Shown: in pieces, positions 12,560 through 22,496 of the stretch
How positions within the stretch are numbered: position 1 is the stretch's first letter
Layout of the letters: each line of letters starts with the position of its first letter
NCBI RefSeq assembly: GCF_009727055.1
Contig: NC_052354.1
Span: 44,683,777-44,747,776 of the forward strand
Direction of reading: 5' to 3'
Length of the DNA stretch: 64,000 bases
From: Benincasa hispida
Taxonomy: Eukaryota > Streptophyta > Magnoliopsida > Cucurbitales > Cucurbitaceae
The notes under the pieces: model-generated
The model's database searches: none
Told to the model about the DNA's origin: nothing
The model's input: only the letters and a program-made list of their open reading frames with translations
Program-made: the position numbers and the translations under genes

Positions 12560-13181
12560 ATTCGGAAAGTGTTTGCATGGGTCAATAACAAGGTAAATGA
12601 GGGAAGTAGTTCATAGTAAGTGGGTGAAGGAAATGTGTCAACATTGTCCTACGGTCTGCTTCATTAGTTTGAACTATGTTGCGCTTGTTGTTATTTTTAG
12701 GCGACACTAGCTAATCGTTAACCACGGCGATCCCCAGGAAGGGTTGTAACATAGGATTTAGAATAATTCAAGCTCCAGTAACGAATAGGGTCTTATAGTT
12801 CTGTCTTGTGTACTGTCTTTCATCTCAAGGGCATATTCATACTGTTTTATAAGATCTGAAAATGGCAAGTCACACTTACAAGAATTATTAATTGTTAGTA
12901 AAGATCTTGACCGAAAACAATAACCAAAAGAACTATAGGAGTAAATAGTTATTCTTATATAGTATTTGGTCAAGAATTTTCTTGCTTCGGTGAAAGAATT
13001 GTTTATTGCCCCACTGTGGCAACTGTTTTAAATCATTAAAGTATCGTAGCAAATAAATAAATATTTATTGGGTACTATATTAATTTTGCTAAAATTTGGA
13101 TTTATATACATAAAATTTAATATAATTTTTCAGCAATTTCGAATTCAATTATACAACTGCTAGCTTCCGATAAGTTTAACG
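12560..13181 (+). mobile_element. Copia 5' leader, second part (copy B)
   Basis: Follows the solo LTR target duplication directly and runs into the gag-like frame. It includes an AT-rich section near 13,030-13,140. No coding potential is seen. The equivalent in copy A is 8,222-8,850. Confidence 0.6.
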
Positions 13182-13985
13182 GTGAAGGATATTCAAACTG
13201 AAAAATCCAACATCAATACGATATTAGTTGTGGATGATTTGAGGTTTGTGTTGACGGATGAATGTCTTCCGATTCCCAGTACAATAGCGAACCGAAATAT
13301 TCGAGACATCTATGATCAGTGGGTTAGGGCTAATGAAAAAGTTCGAGCCTACATCTTAACAAGTATATCAGATGTACTTAATAAGAAACATGAGGTAATA
13401 TCCACCGCCCATAAGATAATGGCGTCACTTCAGGAGATGTTCAGGTAACCATCATCCTCTGTTCGACATGAAGCCATTAAGTATGTCTATAGTACTCGCA
13501 TGAAAGATGGTTCCAACATTAGAGAACATGTTCTCGATATGATGGCCCATTTTAATGTTGCTGAGGCTCATGGGGTGATGATAGATGAGATAAGTCAAGT
13601 AAGTATGAGATTAGAATCTCTCCCAGAGAGTTATCTGCCTTTCAGAACCAATGTTGTTATGAACAAAATTACTTATAATTTGACCACATTGTTGAACGAG
13701 TTACAGACATATCAGTCTATGATGAAACTTAAGAAAAAAAAAGTAAATATTATTTCCAAATCTAAGAAGTTTTTTAAGAGGTCGATGATTGGAAAAGGAC
13801 CCACTGATAACAAGAAGTTTGCTCCCTCTTCTTCAAAAGACAAATTTGTACAAATGAAGAAAGGTAAAGGGAATAAGAAAACCACTGCTAAGAAAAACAA
13901 AAACAAAAACAAGACTCCCAAAGAAAAGTGTTTCCATTGCGAGATGATGGACACTAGAAGCATAACTGCCCAAAATATTTGGTGA
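13182..13985 (+). pseudogene. Ty1/copia gag-like region (copy B)
   Basis: Gag-type polyprotein text: an N-terminal part around ILVVDDLRFVLTDECLP and YDQWVRANEKVRAYILTSI, a middle part HEAIKYVYSTRMKDG / REHVLDMMAHFNVAE, a Lys-rich linker and the beginning of a CCHC zinc knuckle (CFHCEMM, about 13,927). A stop at about 13,446 and a frameshift inside the knuckle interrupt it. The family normally makes one gag-pol polyprotein that packages element RNA and carries it to reverse transcription. This copy cannot be translated in one piece. Confidence 0.8.
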
Positions 13986-14001
13986 AAAAGAAGCGGAAAG
14001 G

Positions 14002-17000
14002 GTGAAACAAGGTAAATCAGATTTACTAGTAGTTGAAATATGTCTAGTGGAGAATACTCACCTAACTTGGATGTTAGATTCAGGCGTCGCTAATCATGTT
14101 TGCATTTTTCTACAAGAAACTAGTTCTTGGAGAGAACTTTCTGAGCAGGAAATGACTTTCAAGGTGGGAACGGGTGAAGTCATTTTAGCTCATGCAGTGG
14201 GAGATGTCAAGCTATTTTTTGGAGAGTCTTTCATCTTACTTAGGAATGTGTATTATGTACCTAAGATGAAAAGCTACTTAATCTCCATTTCCTGTCTGCT
14301 AGAAAATATATACATAATATCTTTTGAATCTAATGAAGTGTTTTTGTTTTTCAAGAGGTGTTCATATTTTTTCTGCAAGACTAAAAAATAACTTGTACAT
14401 ATTAAAACCAACTGAAGCAAAGGTCATTCTAAATGTATAGATGTTTAAAACGGCTGAGACTCAAAATAAAAAATAGAAAATTTCTCCTAACACATATCTT
14501 TGGCACCTCAGACTTGGTCATATTAATCTCAACAGGATTGAGAGATTAGTAAAAACCGGTCACCTAAGTCAGTTAGAAGATAGCTCTTTACCTCCATGTG
14601 AAACATGTCTTGAGGGAAAAATGACAAAAAGATATTTTTCTGACAAAGGTCTTCGTACCAAAGAGCCTCTTGAACTTATACATTCAGACCTATGTGGTCC
14701 GATGAGTGTAAAACACGAGGAGGCTATCAATATTTTGTCAATTTTATTGATGATTACTCAAGATATGGTTGTATTTACTCAATTAGTCACAAGTCTAAAA
14801 CTCTTGAAAATTTCAAAGAATTTCAAACCAAGACAGAAAAGTTGTTAAGTAAAAGAATTAAAACACTTCGATCTGATCGAGGTGGGGAGTATATAGATTT
14901 ACAGTTCCAGAACTATCTAGTAGATCATGGAATTCAATCCCAGCTCACAGCACCTGGAACACCATAACAAAACGGTGTTGCAGAAAGAAGAAATCGAATC
15001 TTGTTAGACATGGTCCGATCAATGATGAGTTATGTTCAGTTACCTCAATCCTTTTGGGGATATACAGTGCAGACTGCAGTATTTATTCTAAACATTGTTC
15101 CTTCAAAAAGTGTTTCAAAAACATCATATGAATTATGGAAAGGACGCAAAACTAGTTTACGTCATTTCCGTATTTGGGGTTGTCCAACACATGTGTTGGT
15201 ACAAAATCTAAGAAACTGGAAACACGTTCGAAATTATGCCTCTTTGTAGGATACTCTAAAGAAACAAAAGGATGGTCGTTCTATGATCCCCAAGAAGACA
15301 AATTGTTTGTATCGACAAATGCTACATTCTTTGAAGAATATCATATAAAAAATCATCTACCTCGCAGTAAACTAATATTGCAAGAAATGACCAAAGATGC
15401 TATAGAAACATCAACAAGAGTTGTTGATCAAGCTGGATCATCAATAACTGTTGTTGTCCCGTCACGTCTGTCTTAAGAGTTGAGTATGCCTCGACATAGT
15501 GGGAGGATTATTCAACAACCTGAATGCTATATGGGTTTAACAGAAACTCAAAACATCATACATGATGATGGATTAGAGGATCCCTTAACCTTTAAAAAGG
15601 CAATGGAAGATGTTGACAAGGAACAGTGGATAAAAGCCATGGACGTTGAAATGGAGTCTATGTACTTCAACTCTGTTTGGGAGCTAGTAGATCAACCACA
15701 TGGGGTTAAATCTATAGGTTGTAAATGGATCTACAAAAGAAAACAAGACCAAACTGGCAAGGTGTAAACCTATAAAGCCAGACTTGTGGTAAAAGGTTTT
15801 ACCTAAAGAGAAGAGGTTAATTATGAAGAAACTTTTTTTTTTCCTGTTGCCATGATAAAATAAATTAGAATACTTCTATCCATTTCCACATATTATGACT
15901 ATGAAATATGGAAAATGGATGTCAAGACAGCTTTTTTGAATGACCATCTTGATGAAAGTTTTTTATGTCTCAACCAGAAGGGTTCATCGAACAAGGACAG
16001 GAACATAAAGTCTGTAAGCTTAAACGATCCATTTATGGGTTTGGAATATAAGATTTGATACTGCAATCAAATCTTATGGCTTTGAACAGAATGTGGATGA
16101 ACCTTGTGTATACAAGAAGATAGTCAACAAGACTGTAGCATTCTTAGTTCTTTATGTTGATGATATCTTGCTCATTGGGAATGAGGCAAGCTTCCTTGTT
16201 GATGTAAAGAGATGGTTAGCAACACAGTTTTAAATGAAATATTTGGGTGATTCTCAATACGTTCTAGGAATACAAATCTTTCAAAATTGAAAGAATAAAA
16301 CCGTAACACTATCTCGGGCATCTTATATTGACAAGATGTTGTCAAGATATAATAAGCAAAATTCTGAGAAAGGTATGCTACCTTTTAGACATGGAATTCA
16401 TTTTTCAAAGGAAAAGTGTCTTAGGACACCTCGAGATGTTGAGGAAATGACAAGAGTTCATATGTATCTGGAGTTGGGAGTTTGATGTACGCAATGTTAT
16501 GTACACGTCCTGACATATGCTTTGAAGTTGGAATCGTCAGTAGGTTCCAATCCAATCCAGAACACAGTCATTGGACTGCTATCAAAAACATCCTCAAGTA
16601 TCTAAGGAGAACGAGGGACTATATACTTGTGTATGGACCTAAAGATTTGATCCTTATCGGATACACTGATTCTGATTTTCAGACTGACGTGGATTCAAGG
16701 AAATCTACTTCAGGATCAATTTTCACTTTCAATAGAGGAGTTATAGTATGGAGAAGCATTAAGCAAAGTTGTATCGCTGACTCCACAGTGGAAGAAAAAT
16801 ACGTAGCCGCATGTGAAGCCGCTAAAGAAGCAGTATGGCTACGCAAATTCTTGGCTGACTTGGAAGTTGTTCCAGATATGCACCTGCCTATCACACTGTA
16901 TTGTGACAATAATGGTGTTGTTGCCAACTTGAAAGAACTGAGGAGTCACAAATGTGGAAAACATATTGAGAGAAAGTACCATTTCATCATAGAGATAGTA

Positions 17001-17099
17001 CACAGAGGAGACGTGATCGTCACGAAGATAACCTCTGAAGACAACCTTTCTGATCCATTTACGAAGGTCCTCTCGACTAAAGTGTTCGAAGGCCACTTA
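14002..17099 (+). pseudogene. Ty1/copia pol: protease, integrase, reverse transcriptase, RNase H remnants
   Basis: Domain order PR-IN-RT-RH identifies Ty1/copia. Visible landmarks: aspartic protease LDSGVANH (about 14,070); integrase LIHSDLCGP, FIDDYSRYG, SDRGGEY and QNGVAERRN (14,670-14,995); reverse transcriptase KWIYKRK (about 15,724) and the catalytic YVDDILLIG box (about 16,155); RNase H YTDSDF, STSGS, YVAACEAAKEAVWLRKF and DPFTK (16,660-17,070). Stops (for example TAA in the PGTP/QNG segment at about 14,966), frameshifts and a short deletion near 16,040 show decay. The RNase H frame is cut at 17,099 by an LTR insertion, and its natural C-terminal codons reappear at 19,221-19,251. It is not able to encode a working polyprotein. 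Confidence 0.85.
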
Positions 17100-17147
17100 T
17101 GTTGGGGTTGATGCCCTAAAGTCTCGTGTCCTATAGTTTGTAAATAG

Positions 17148-17185
17148 CTGTCTCTTATACACATCTAGATGTGTATAAGAGACAG
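17148..17185. other. Illumina Nextera mate-pair junction adapter (contaminant)
   Basis: Bases 17,148-17,166 read CTGTCTCTTATACACATCT, the 19-base Tn5 mosaic end, followed at once by its exact reverse complement (17,167-17,185). This 38-base palindrome is the circularisation junction of Nextera mate-pair libraries. Its minus-strand translations carry the tell-tale peptides MCIRDS and SYTHLDVYKRQ. Bases on either side came from the two ends of a long fragment and need not be adjacent in the genome. Confidence 0.97.
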
Positions 17186-18568
17186 CATCTTGATTTTGCT
17201 CAGTTGAATGTTTTATTTGCTTTACCACAAACCAATAAATCTTAAATCCCTGGTTGTCTGTATGTAACTTAAGCATGTATGTGGTGACATACAAGTGGAT
17301 CATGTCTTAAGTGATAACCAATATGGTTTGTAATATATGAATATAGGAGAGAAACCTTATCCTGGTAACGCTACGGATGCGACCTGCTTTGTGGAATGGT
17401 CACAAGTGTTGTGACTTGTCACAGATGATCTAATCCTGATCATTCGTGTAGGGGACATGCAAGTGGGGGCATCCTATACAAAGAGTTTGTATGAGATCTG
17501 ACCCCGAAGTGTTAACGTCTCGTTATATAACATCGTTCATGATAGAGACTTCACTTCACTAGGATGACTATAGGTAACATGACCTCAATCCTGAGTGAGT
17601 TGGGAACTCCTACCATTGAGGGCGGTCCTTTGATTTGCATGGGTGCGAGTGGCCAGACCGCCGACTGAAACCTACCACTTTAGGGATTCGTCTGATTTGG
17701 GAGCTGTGAACTCAGTTACACAAGATGAAATTCACTCCTTCCCCAAAGTAGGGGCAAGTAGATAGATAGCTTCCTTAAGGGTTGATTCTAGGGCTTGAAC
17801 GATGTGGTGACACATACCTTCTCTTAGCTCGAGAGGTGTTCATACATAGTTGGACTATGTTGTATTGTTCATTAAAGGGATCAGTGGTATTTAAGGAGTG
17901 AGATGTAAATACAAGGGTAAAATGGTAAATTGGTCCAACTATACTTATGAGCATCTGTGAAGGGTCATCGTACTCAGGATTGGTTATATCCAATGGACAC
18001 GAAAATATATCTGTGGTAAGAAGAGTTCAACTATTGGTTTTTAGTGAAATGTCTGGTAGTTAACGGATGGTGGATCTCGTGGCTAAAGAGTTTAGTCAGC
18101 TATTCACGTACCGTTGGAGCTTCGAGCCATAGGTCCATAAGGTTCCCTTGGTAGCTTAGATAAAGTTGAGAATCATTTTTTGAGTCGGTTTGAAATGTTC
18201 AAATTGACAAGAGGGAGTTTGATTATATATGATATAATTGAACTGGTTAATTATATATGATATGATAGACTAAATGTATGAGATACATTATTTTGGAGGA
18301 AATTGAATATAAATATGATTTATATCAAGTAGAGGAGAAAATACTATAGTAGATATATGATATCAAACTATAGGTTAAGAATATAATATAATTATATTCA
18401 TTATTTAATTAATTAGGTGGTTATGAGATAATTGGTCGAGAATTTCTTCGGAATCATGCGAAAGTGGGAAGTTTGAGTTCAGTTCTTGTAACTGAAGAAT
18501 AAAATGAAAATTGTTTTCATTTTTTACATACACACGAAAAGATCCGAAAAATCTCTCACAATGTGTTT

Positions 18569-18830
18569 CTATACGATCACATAGCATTGAGAGCCTATAC
18601 GATAGTACCCATCTTCCTAAACGATCGCAAACCCGCGCACTAAACGATCGCCCACGATTTCTAAACGATCGCTTACTTTTTCTACACAATCGCTTAGCGC
18701 GCTGAGTAGACCTAAACGATCGATTAGCTATACCTACACGATCGTATACCTTTTTCTAAACGACAAGCACCCGACTATACGATAGTCTTCTACTATCTCG
18801 CACTTGCTCGTTTGTTCAACACGATCGTTT
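18569..18830 (+). repeat. Cluster of CTAAACGATCG-type motifs in the LTR
   Basis: About eleven occurrences of CTA(A/C/T)ACGAT(C/A)G-like words start at 18,569, 18,595, 18,617, 18,640, 18,661, 18,682, 18,712, 18,734, 18,756 and 18,775, with a variant at about 18,819. They are separated by 10-20 bases of changing text. The core contains the palindrome CGATCG. Confidence 0.8.
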
Positions 18831-19220
18831 TTTTCCTCCTCCCTCTACCAATTCCATCAAAGTCCACCCTTTGGATTGTCACTCCGAGAATACCGATGGC
18901 TTCTAGTGGTGGTGTCGGCCCTGATTGCTGTTGGTTCGTGTACTGCGGAATGTGTAGACGACTGTGGTGTTGTTAGGCAACTGTTTACTGGGCGATAAGA
19001 AGCGTGGAGGAGTTCGCTTCCGTTGGACTAAGTTTGATTGAAGATTGTCTTCAATTGGTACGTTTACTCAGTCTTTATTTATTTTATTTGTTAAAGCATG
19101 CCAGTAATTAGAGTTGCAATGCATATTTGTATGGTAGAAGGTATGTGTGGTAATTCTATCACAATGAAATCAGAAAGATCCGCATACGCTCATGGATATT
19201 CTTGTTTAAGATTTTTTTCA

Positions 19221-19381
19221 CCTAGTTAGACTAGGACTCCGAGCAATGTAATCTAGGGCAAGTGGGAGAATATTTATGGTATTAGAGATGCCCTAGTTTA
19301 TTGTATTTCCCCTTTATGTTTCTTAACATTTTATTGTATATATTTGTTCTCATTGGAGTTTTAGTCCAAGTGGGAGATTAT
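19221..19381 (+). mobile_element. 3' end of the large copia internal region: last pol codons, stop and polypurine tracts
   Basis: Resumes the RNase H reading with a Leu-Gly-Leu-Arg type C-terminus and TAA at 19,249-19,251. Two purine tracts follow: aagtgggagaa at 19,260-19,270 and aagtgggagatta at about 19,368-19,380, the second directly before an LTR-like start (ttgggaatgtcat). Such a tract primes plus-strand DNA synthesis in LTR elements. Confidence 0.6.
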
Positions 19382-19726
19382 TGGGAATGTCATAAAACCC
19401 GCAGTTCGTAAATTTTGTGTTAAACATTCTATTTATCAATAAAATATTATTGAGTATCTTACTCAATACAGTTGTTGGTTTTGCATTCTATTATGGAAAT
19501 CCAATAAACATATCCATGGTAGTATGAATAATTTAACTTTATATGGAGACATAAACAAGATCAAGTTAATAGTATATAGCCTAAATGGTCTATAAGTATA
19601 TGAATGAAATTAGGTATCTCATTCTGATAATACTATTGGATGCGGCCCATTTTGTATAGGTAATACAAATGATGTGATCCCCAGATCATTCATGTAGAGA
19701 CATGTGAATAGGGGTATCCACTCTGT
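19382..19726 (+). mobile_element. Truncated 3' LTR of the large copia element
   Basis: Begins after the polypurine tract and contains the LTR-type text ggagacataaacaagatcaag / ctattggatgcggccc also seen near positions 1-110. It breaks off at about 19,726 where an inverted LTR fragment begins. Confidence 0.5.
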
Positions 19727-20583
19727 CTCCATTAGATATAACTAGTCAACAATGCGACGACCCTTCACAAATTGCTCGTAAGTACAGTTGGGCCAAAATT
19801 ATCGTTTTGCCCCTGTAGTTACATCTAACTCCTTAAGTACCACTGAAACAATAGGTCAGAGTCCAGCTATGACCAAACCCCTCTTAGGCCAAGAGGGAGG
19901 GTGTGGCACCATATTGTTTAAGCCCCGGAATCAGTCCTTCAGGAAATAATTTATCTACTTACCCCAACATTAGGAAAAGAGTGAGTAGTTGTGTTCCCAA
20001 CTCCCCAATCAGATGGATCCCCAAAATGGTAGGCATATTGAGTTGGCGATCTGGCCACTCTCACCCATGCAAATCAATGGTCTGCCTTCATAGGTAGGTG
20101 TTCACAACTCACTCAAGATTCAGGTCATGTCACCTATGATCATCCTGGTGAAATGTAATTCTCTATTATTAACGATATTATATAATGAGACTATTCATTT
20201 CGTGGTCCGATCCTATATAAACCCTTTTTGTATAGAACACCCCCGCTCACATGTCTCTACATGAATGATCGGGATCGGATCATTTGTAGAACTTTGCAAC
20301 ATCTACAAAATAGGTCGTATTCATAGTGTAACTAGGATAAGGTACCTAGCCTTATCCATTTACTACAGACCATTTAGGTTATCACTTAAACATGATCCAC
20401 CTTATGTCTCTACGTACATGTTTAAGCTACAGAAGATAACCTTGTTGTTAGTTTATAGGTTTTGTGGGTTAATGCTATTACATGTCAAATAAAATACATC
20501 AAATTTTATTAAATAAATAAATTATTTGTACATTATAATTATAAACTATAGGACCCACGAGATTTAAGGCATCAACCCCAACA
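19727..20583 (-). mobile_element. Inverted 5' portion of an LTR of the 17.1-kb family
   Basis: On the minus strand it starts TGTTGGGGTTGATGCC at 20,583, as the LTR at 17,100 does, and follows that LTR for about 850 bases before ending at 19,727 against a forward LTR piece. Because 19,540-19,726 is homologous to about 20,220-20,420 in reverse, the junction forms a second foldback. Confidence 0.65.
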
Positions 20584-22373
20584 GTATATTGTTGTCGAAT
20601 GTATTGTTTTTTTTTCTTCTTGTCCTCCTCTGTTCTTATATATCTTCTAATCATTTTCATTTATTTAAAAGTGAGGATGATGGAAAAACATATATATATA
20701 TATATATATATATATAACTTTCTTAATGGTATGTTTCTCCACCTCTCTCTCAATCCAACATTTCTCTCCATTCTCTCTCTTGAACTAACCAAATTTTATT
20801 ATAAACTCTTAATATTAATCAAACTTGAATATAAAAAATTTCTATTTATTATTTGCAAAAATATTAGAGTTCTACTTTTTACATTAAATTTACCATAACT
20901 TATAAATTAAGATAAATACATAAATTTTAGAAGTAATTTATTAGACATGAATAAAACATACAACTAAATCATCCCATTCCCACATAAATTTCATAAATAA
21001 AATCTTTGTATCAAAACTTCTCCATTCGCACCTAAATTAAATTCTCTCGCCACTTACACATAAATATCATAAATAAGCCATATAAAAATTTAAAATTTTA
21101 GTAGTTTTATAATTTTTACAACAAAGACATAAAAAACCAATGAAATTATTATCATTTAATTATTGGATATGAGATTAATTATCATTTAATTATTGGATAT
21201 CAAAAGGTTTAGAATTTCAAAAAAAATTGTAACCTCTCCTTTTCCTTTTTTTTTTTTTTCCCATAATACAACCTCTTCCTTTTCTAGCATTATAATTCTT
21301 CTACTCATTTCCATCAAGATTTTGTGAATTTTTCTCTTGTTCATTTTTATATTTTTCTTATTTGTTTTTAAGGTTATCCCTTTCAATTTTGATGAAGTAG
21401 AGTTGTTTAACTTCAAACTTGTGATAGATAAATCAATTTTTAAATTTTTTTAAAGTTATATAATACAAAAACCACGATTTCCTCCTTAATAATTGCTACT
21501 TTTGTTAATTAAAAATTTATTAAAAATATATAATTAATTAAGTTTCACAATTTTTTATCACTTTTAAAATTAAATTTAAATTTTCAATTCATACTTAATT
21601 TTCATTCATTAATAAAAATTAACATAAAAAAATTAATGAAAAATAAAATAAAAAATAGTAAAATCTTGAAATCTAAGGACCAGATTGAAACAAAATTCAA
21701 ATCTCATTGATAAAATTATAATATTTTTAAACTTATGAATTAAATCGAAACAAAACTCAAAACTTAAAATTAAATATGTAAATTATAAAATCTAAGATTG
21801 AAACAAAATTCAAATCTCATTAATAAAATTATAATATTTTTAAACTTATGAATTAAATCGAAACAAAACTCAAAACTTAAAATTAAATATGTAAATTATA
21901 AAATCTAAGAACAAAATAAAAACTAGATCTAAAACCACCAAAAATATATATTTTTTCCATTTAAAAAAACTCCGTATAATAGGAAAAAAAAAACATGGTA
22001 TATTTACATGTATGTTTTTAGGAGAGATAGTAAGTAGGCAACCACGTGGCAGACATTAATTATATATATATTTTTAAAAGATAAAAGAGATAGATAAGTT
22101 CGAAATTTGAATTAATCCAAAAGAATAAATCAAAGTGGGGTCCATTTCAATATTCCTCAACCAGCTTATAGCGTTTAAATAATAAATTAATAATATGTAA
22201 ATATCTCTTCTTTTTTCAAAACAAATAAATACAAAAAAAATGGCCCACAGATTTATCTTTTTCCAGACCCAAAAAACCGGAACCCCAAACCCAAAACCGG
22301 CAATGGTTTTTCATGTTTACTTAAAAAAAAAAAAAGAAAAAAGAAATTTTAACTTGTCTCCCTCTTTCTCTGC
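20584..22373. other. AT-rich intergenic DNA
   Basis: No gene seen. It holds a (TA)n run at about 20,690-20,715, a short duplication of tatcatttaattattggata at 21,152-21,200 and a 113-bp tandem duplication (21,683-21,908). The distal part is the upstream region of the stress-protein gene. Confidence 0.7.
21683..21908 (+). repeat. 113-bp tandem duplication
   Basis: Units 21,683-21,795 and 21,796-21,908 (starting gattgaaacaaaattcaaat) are almost identical, with one or two substitutions. Confidence 0.85.
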
Positions 22374-22380
22374 TATAAAT
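22374..22380 (+). promoter_or_regulatory. Probable TATA box of the universal stress protein gene
   Basis: TATAAAT lies 117 bases upstream of the ATG after a CT-rich stretch, a usual plant spacing. Confidence 0.55.
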
Positions 22381-22496
22381 ATCGCCGGTGGTTTGGACTC
22401 TGATAAGCAAACTGCCTACATCGCTTGTAGAACTGAGAATTTGCAACCGTTTTTGGAGATACCATATTGGCCGTTGGATAATTGTCCGATCATCAG

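Larger units (their letters stand above)
17100..19220 (+). mobile_element. Copia-type solo LTR inserted in the RNase H coding end
   Basis: Starts TGTTGGGGTTGATGCCC and ends ...agatttttttca. Left flank is actta (17,095-17,099); right flank reads accta if the shared A is counted, giving a 5-bp duplication with one mismatch. The host coding text continues after it with the usual copia C-terminal codons. It belongs to the same LTR family as the minus-strand copy at 19,727-20,583. It contains an adapter sequence (17,148-17,185) and a CGATCG motif cluster. Confidence 0.65.

Noticed and set aside
16946..17303. Minus-strand ORFs starting MCIRDS and containing SYTHLDVYKRQ
   Set aside because: Both are translations through the embedded adapter.
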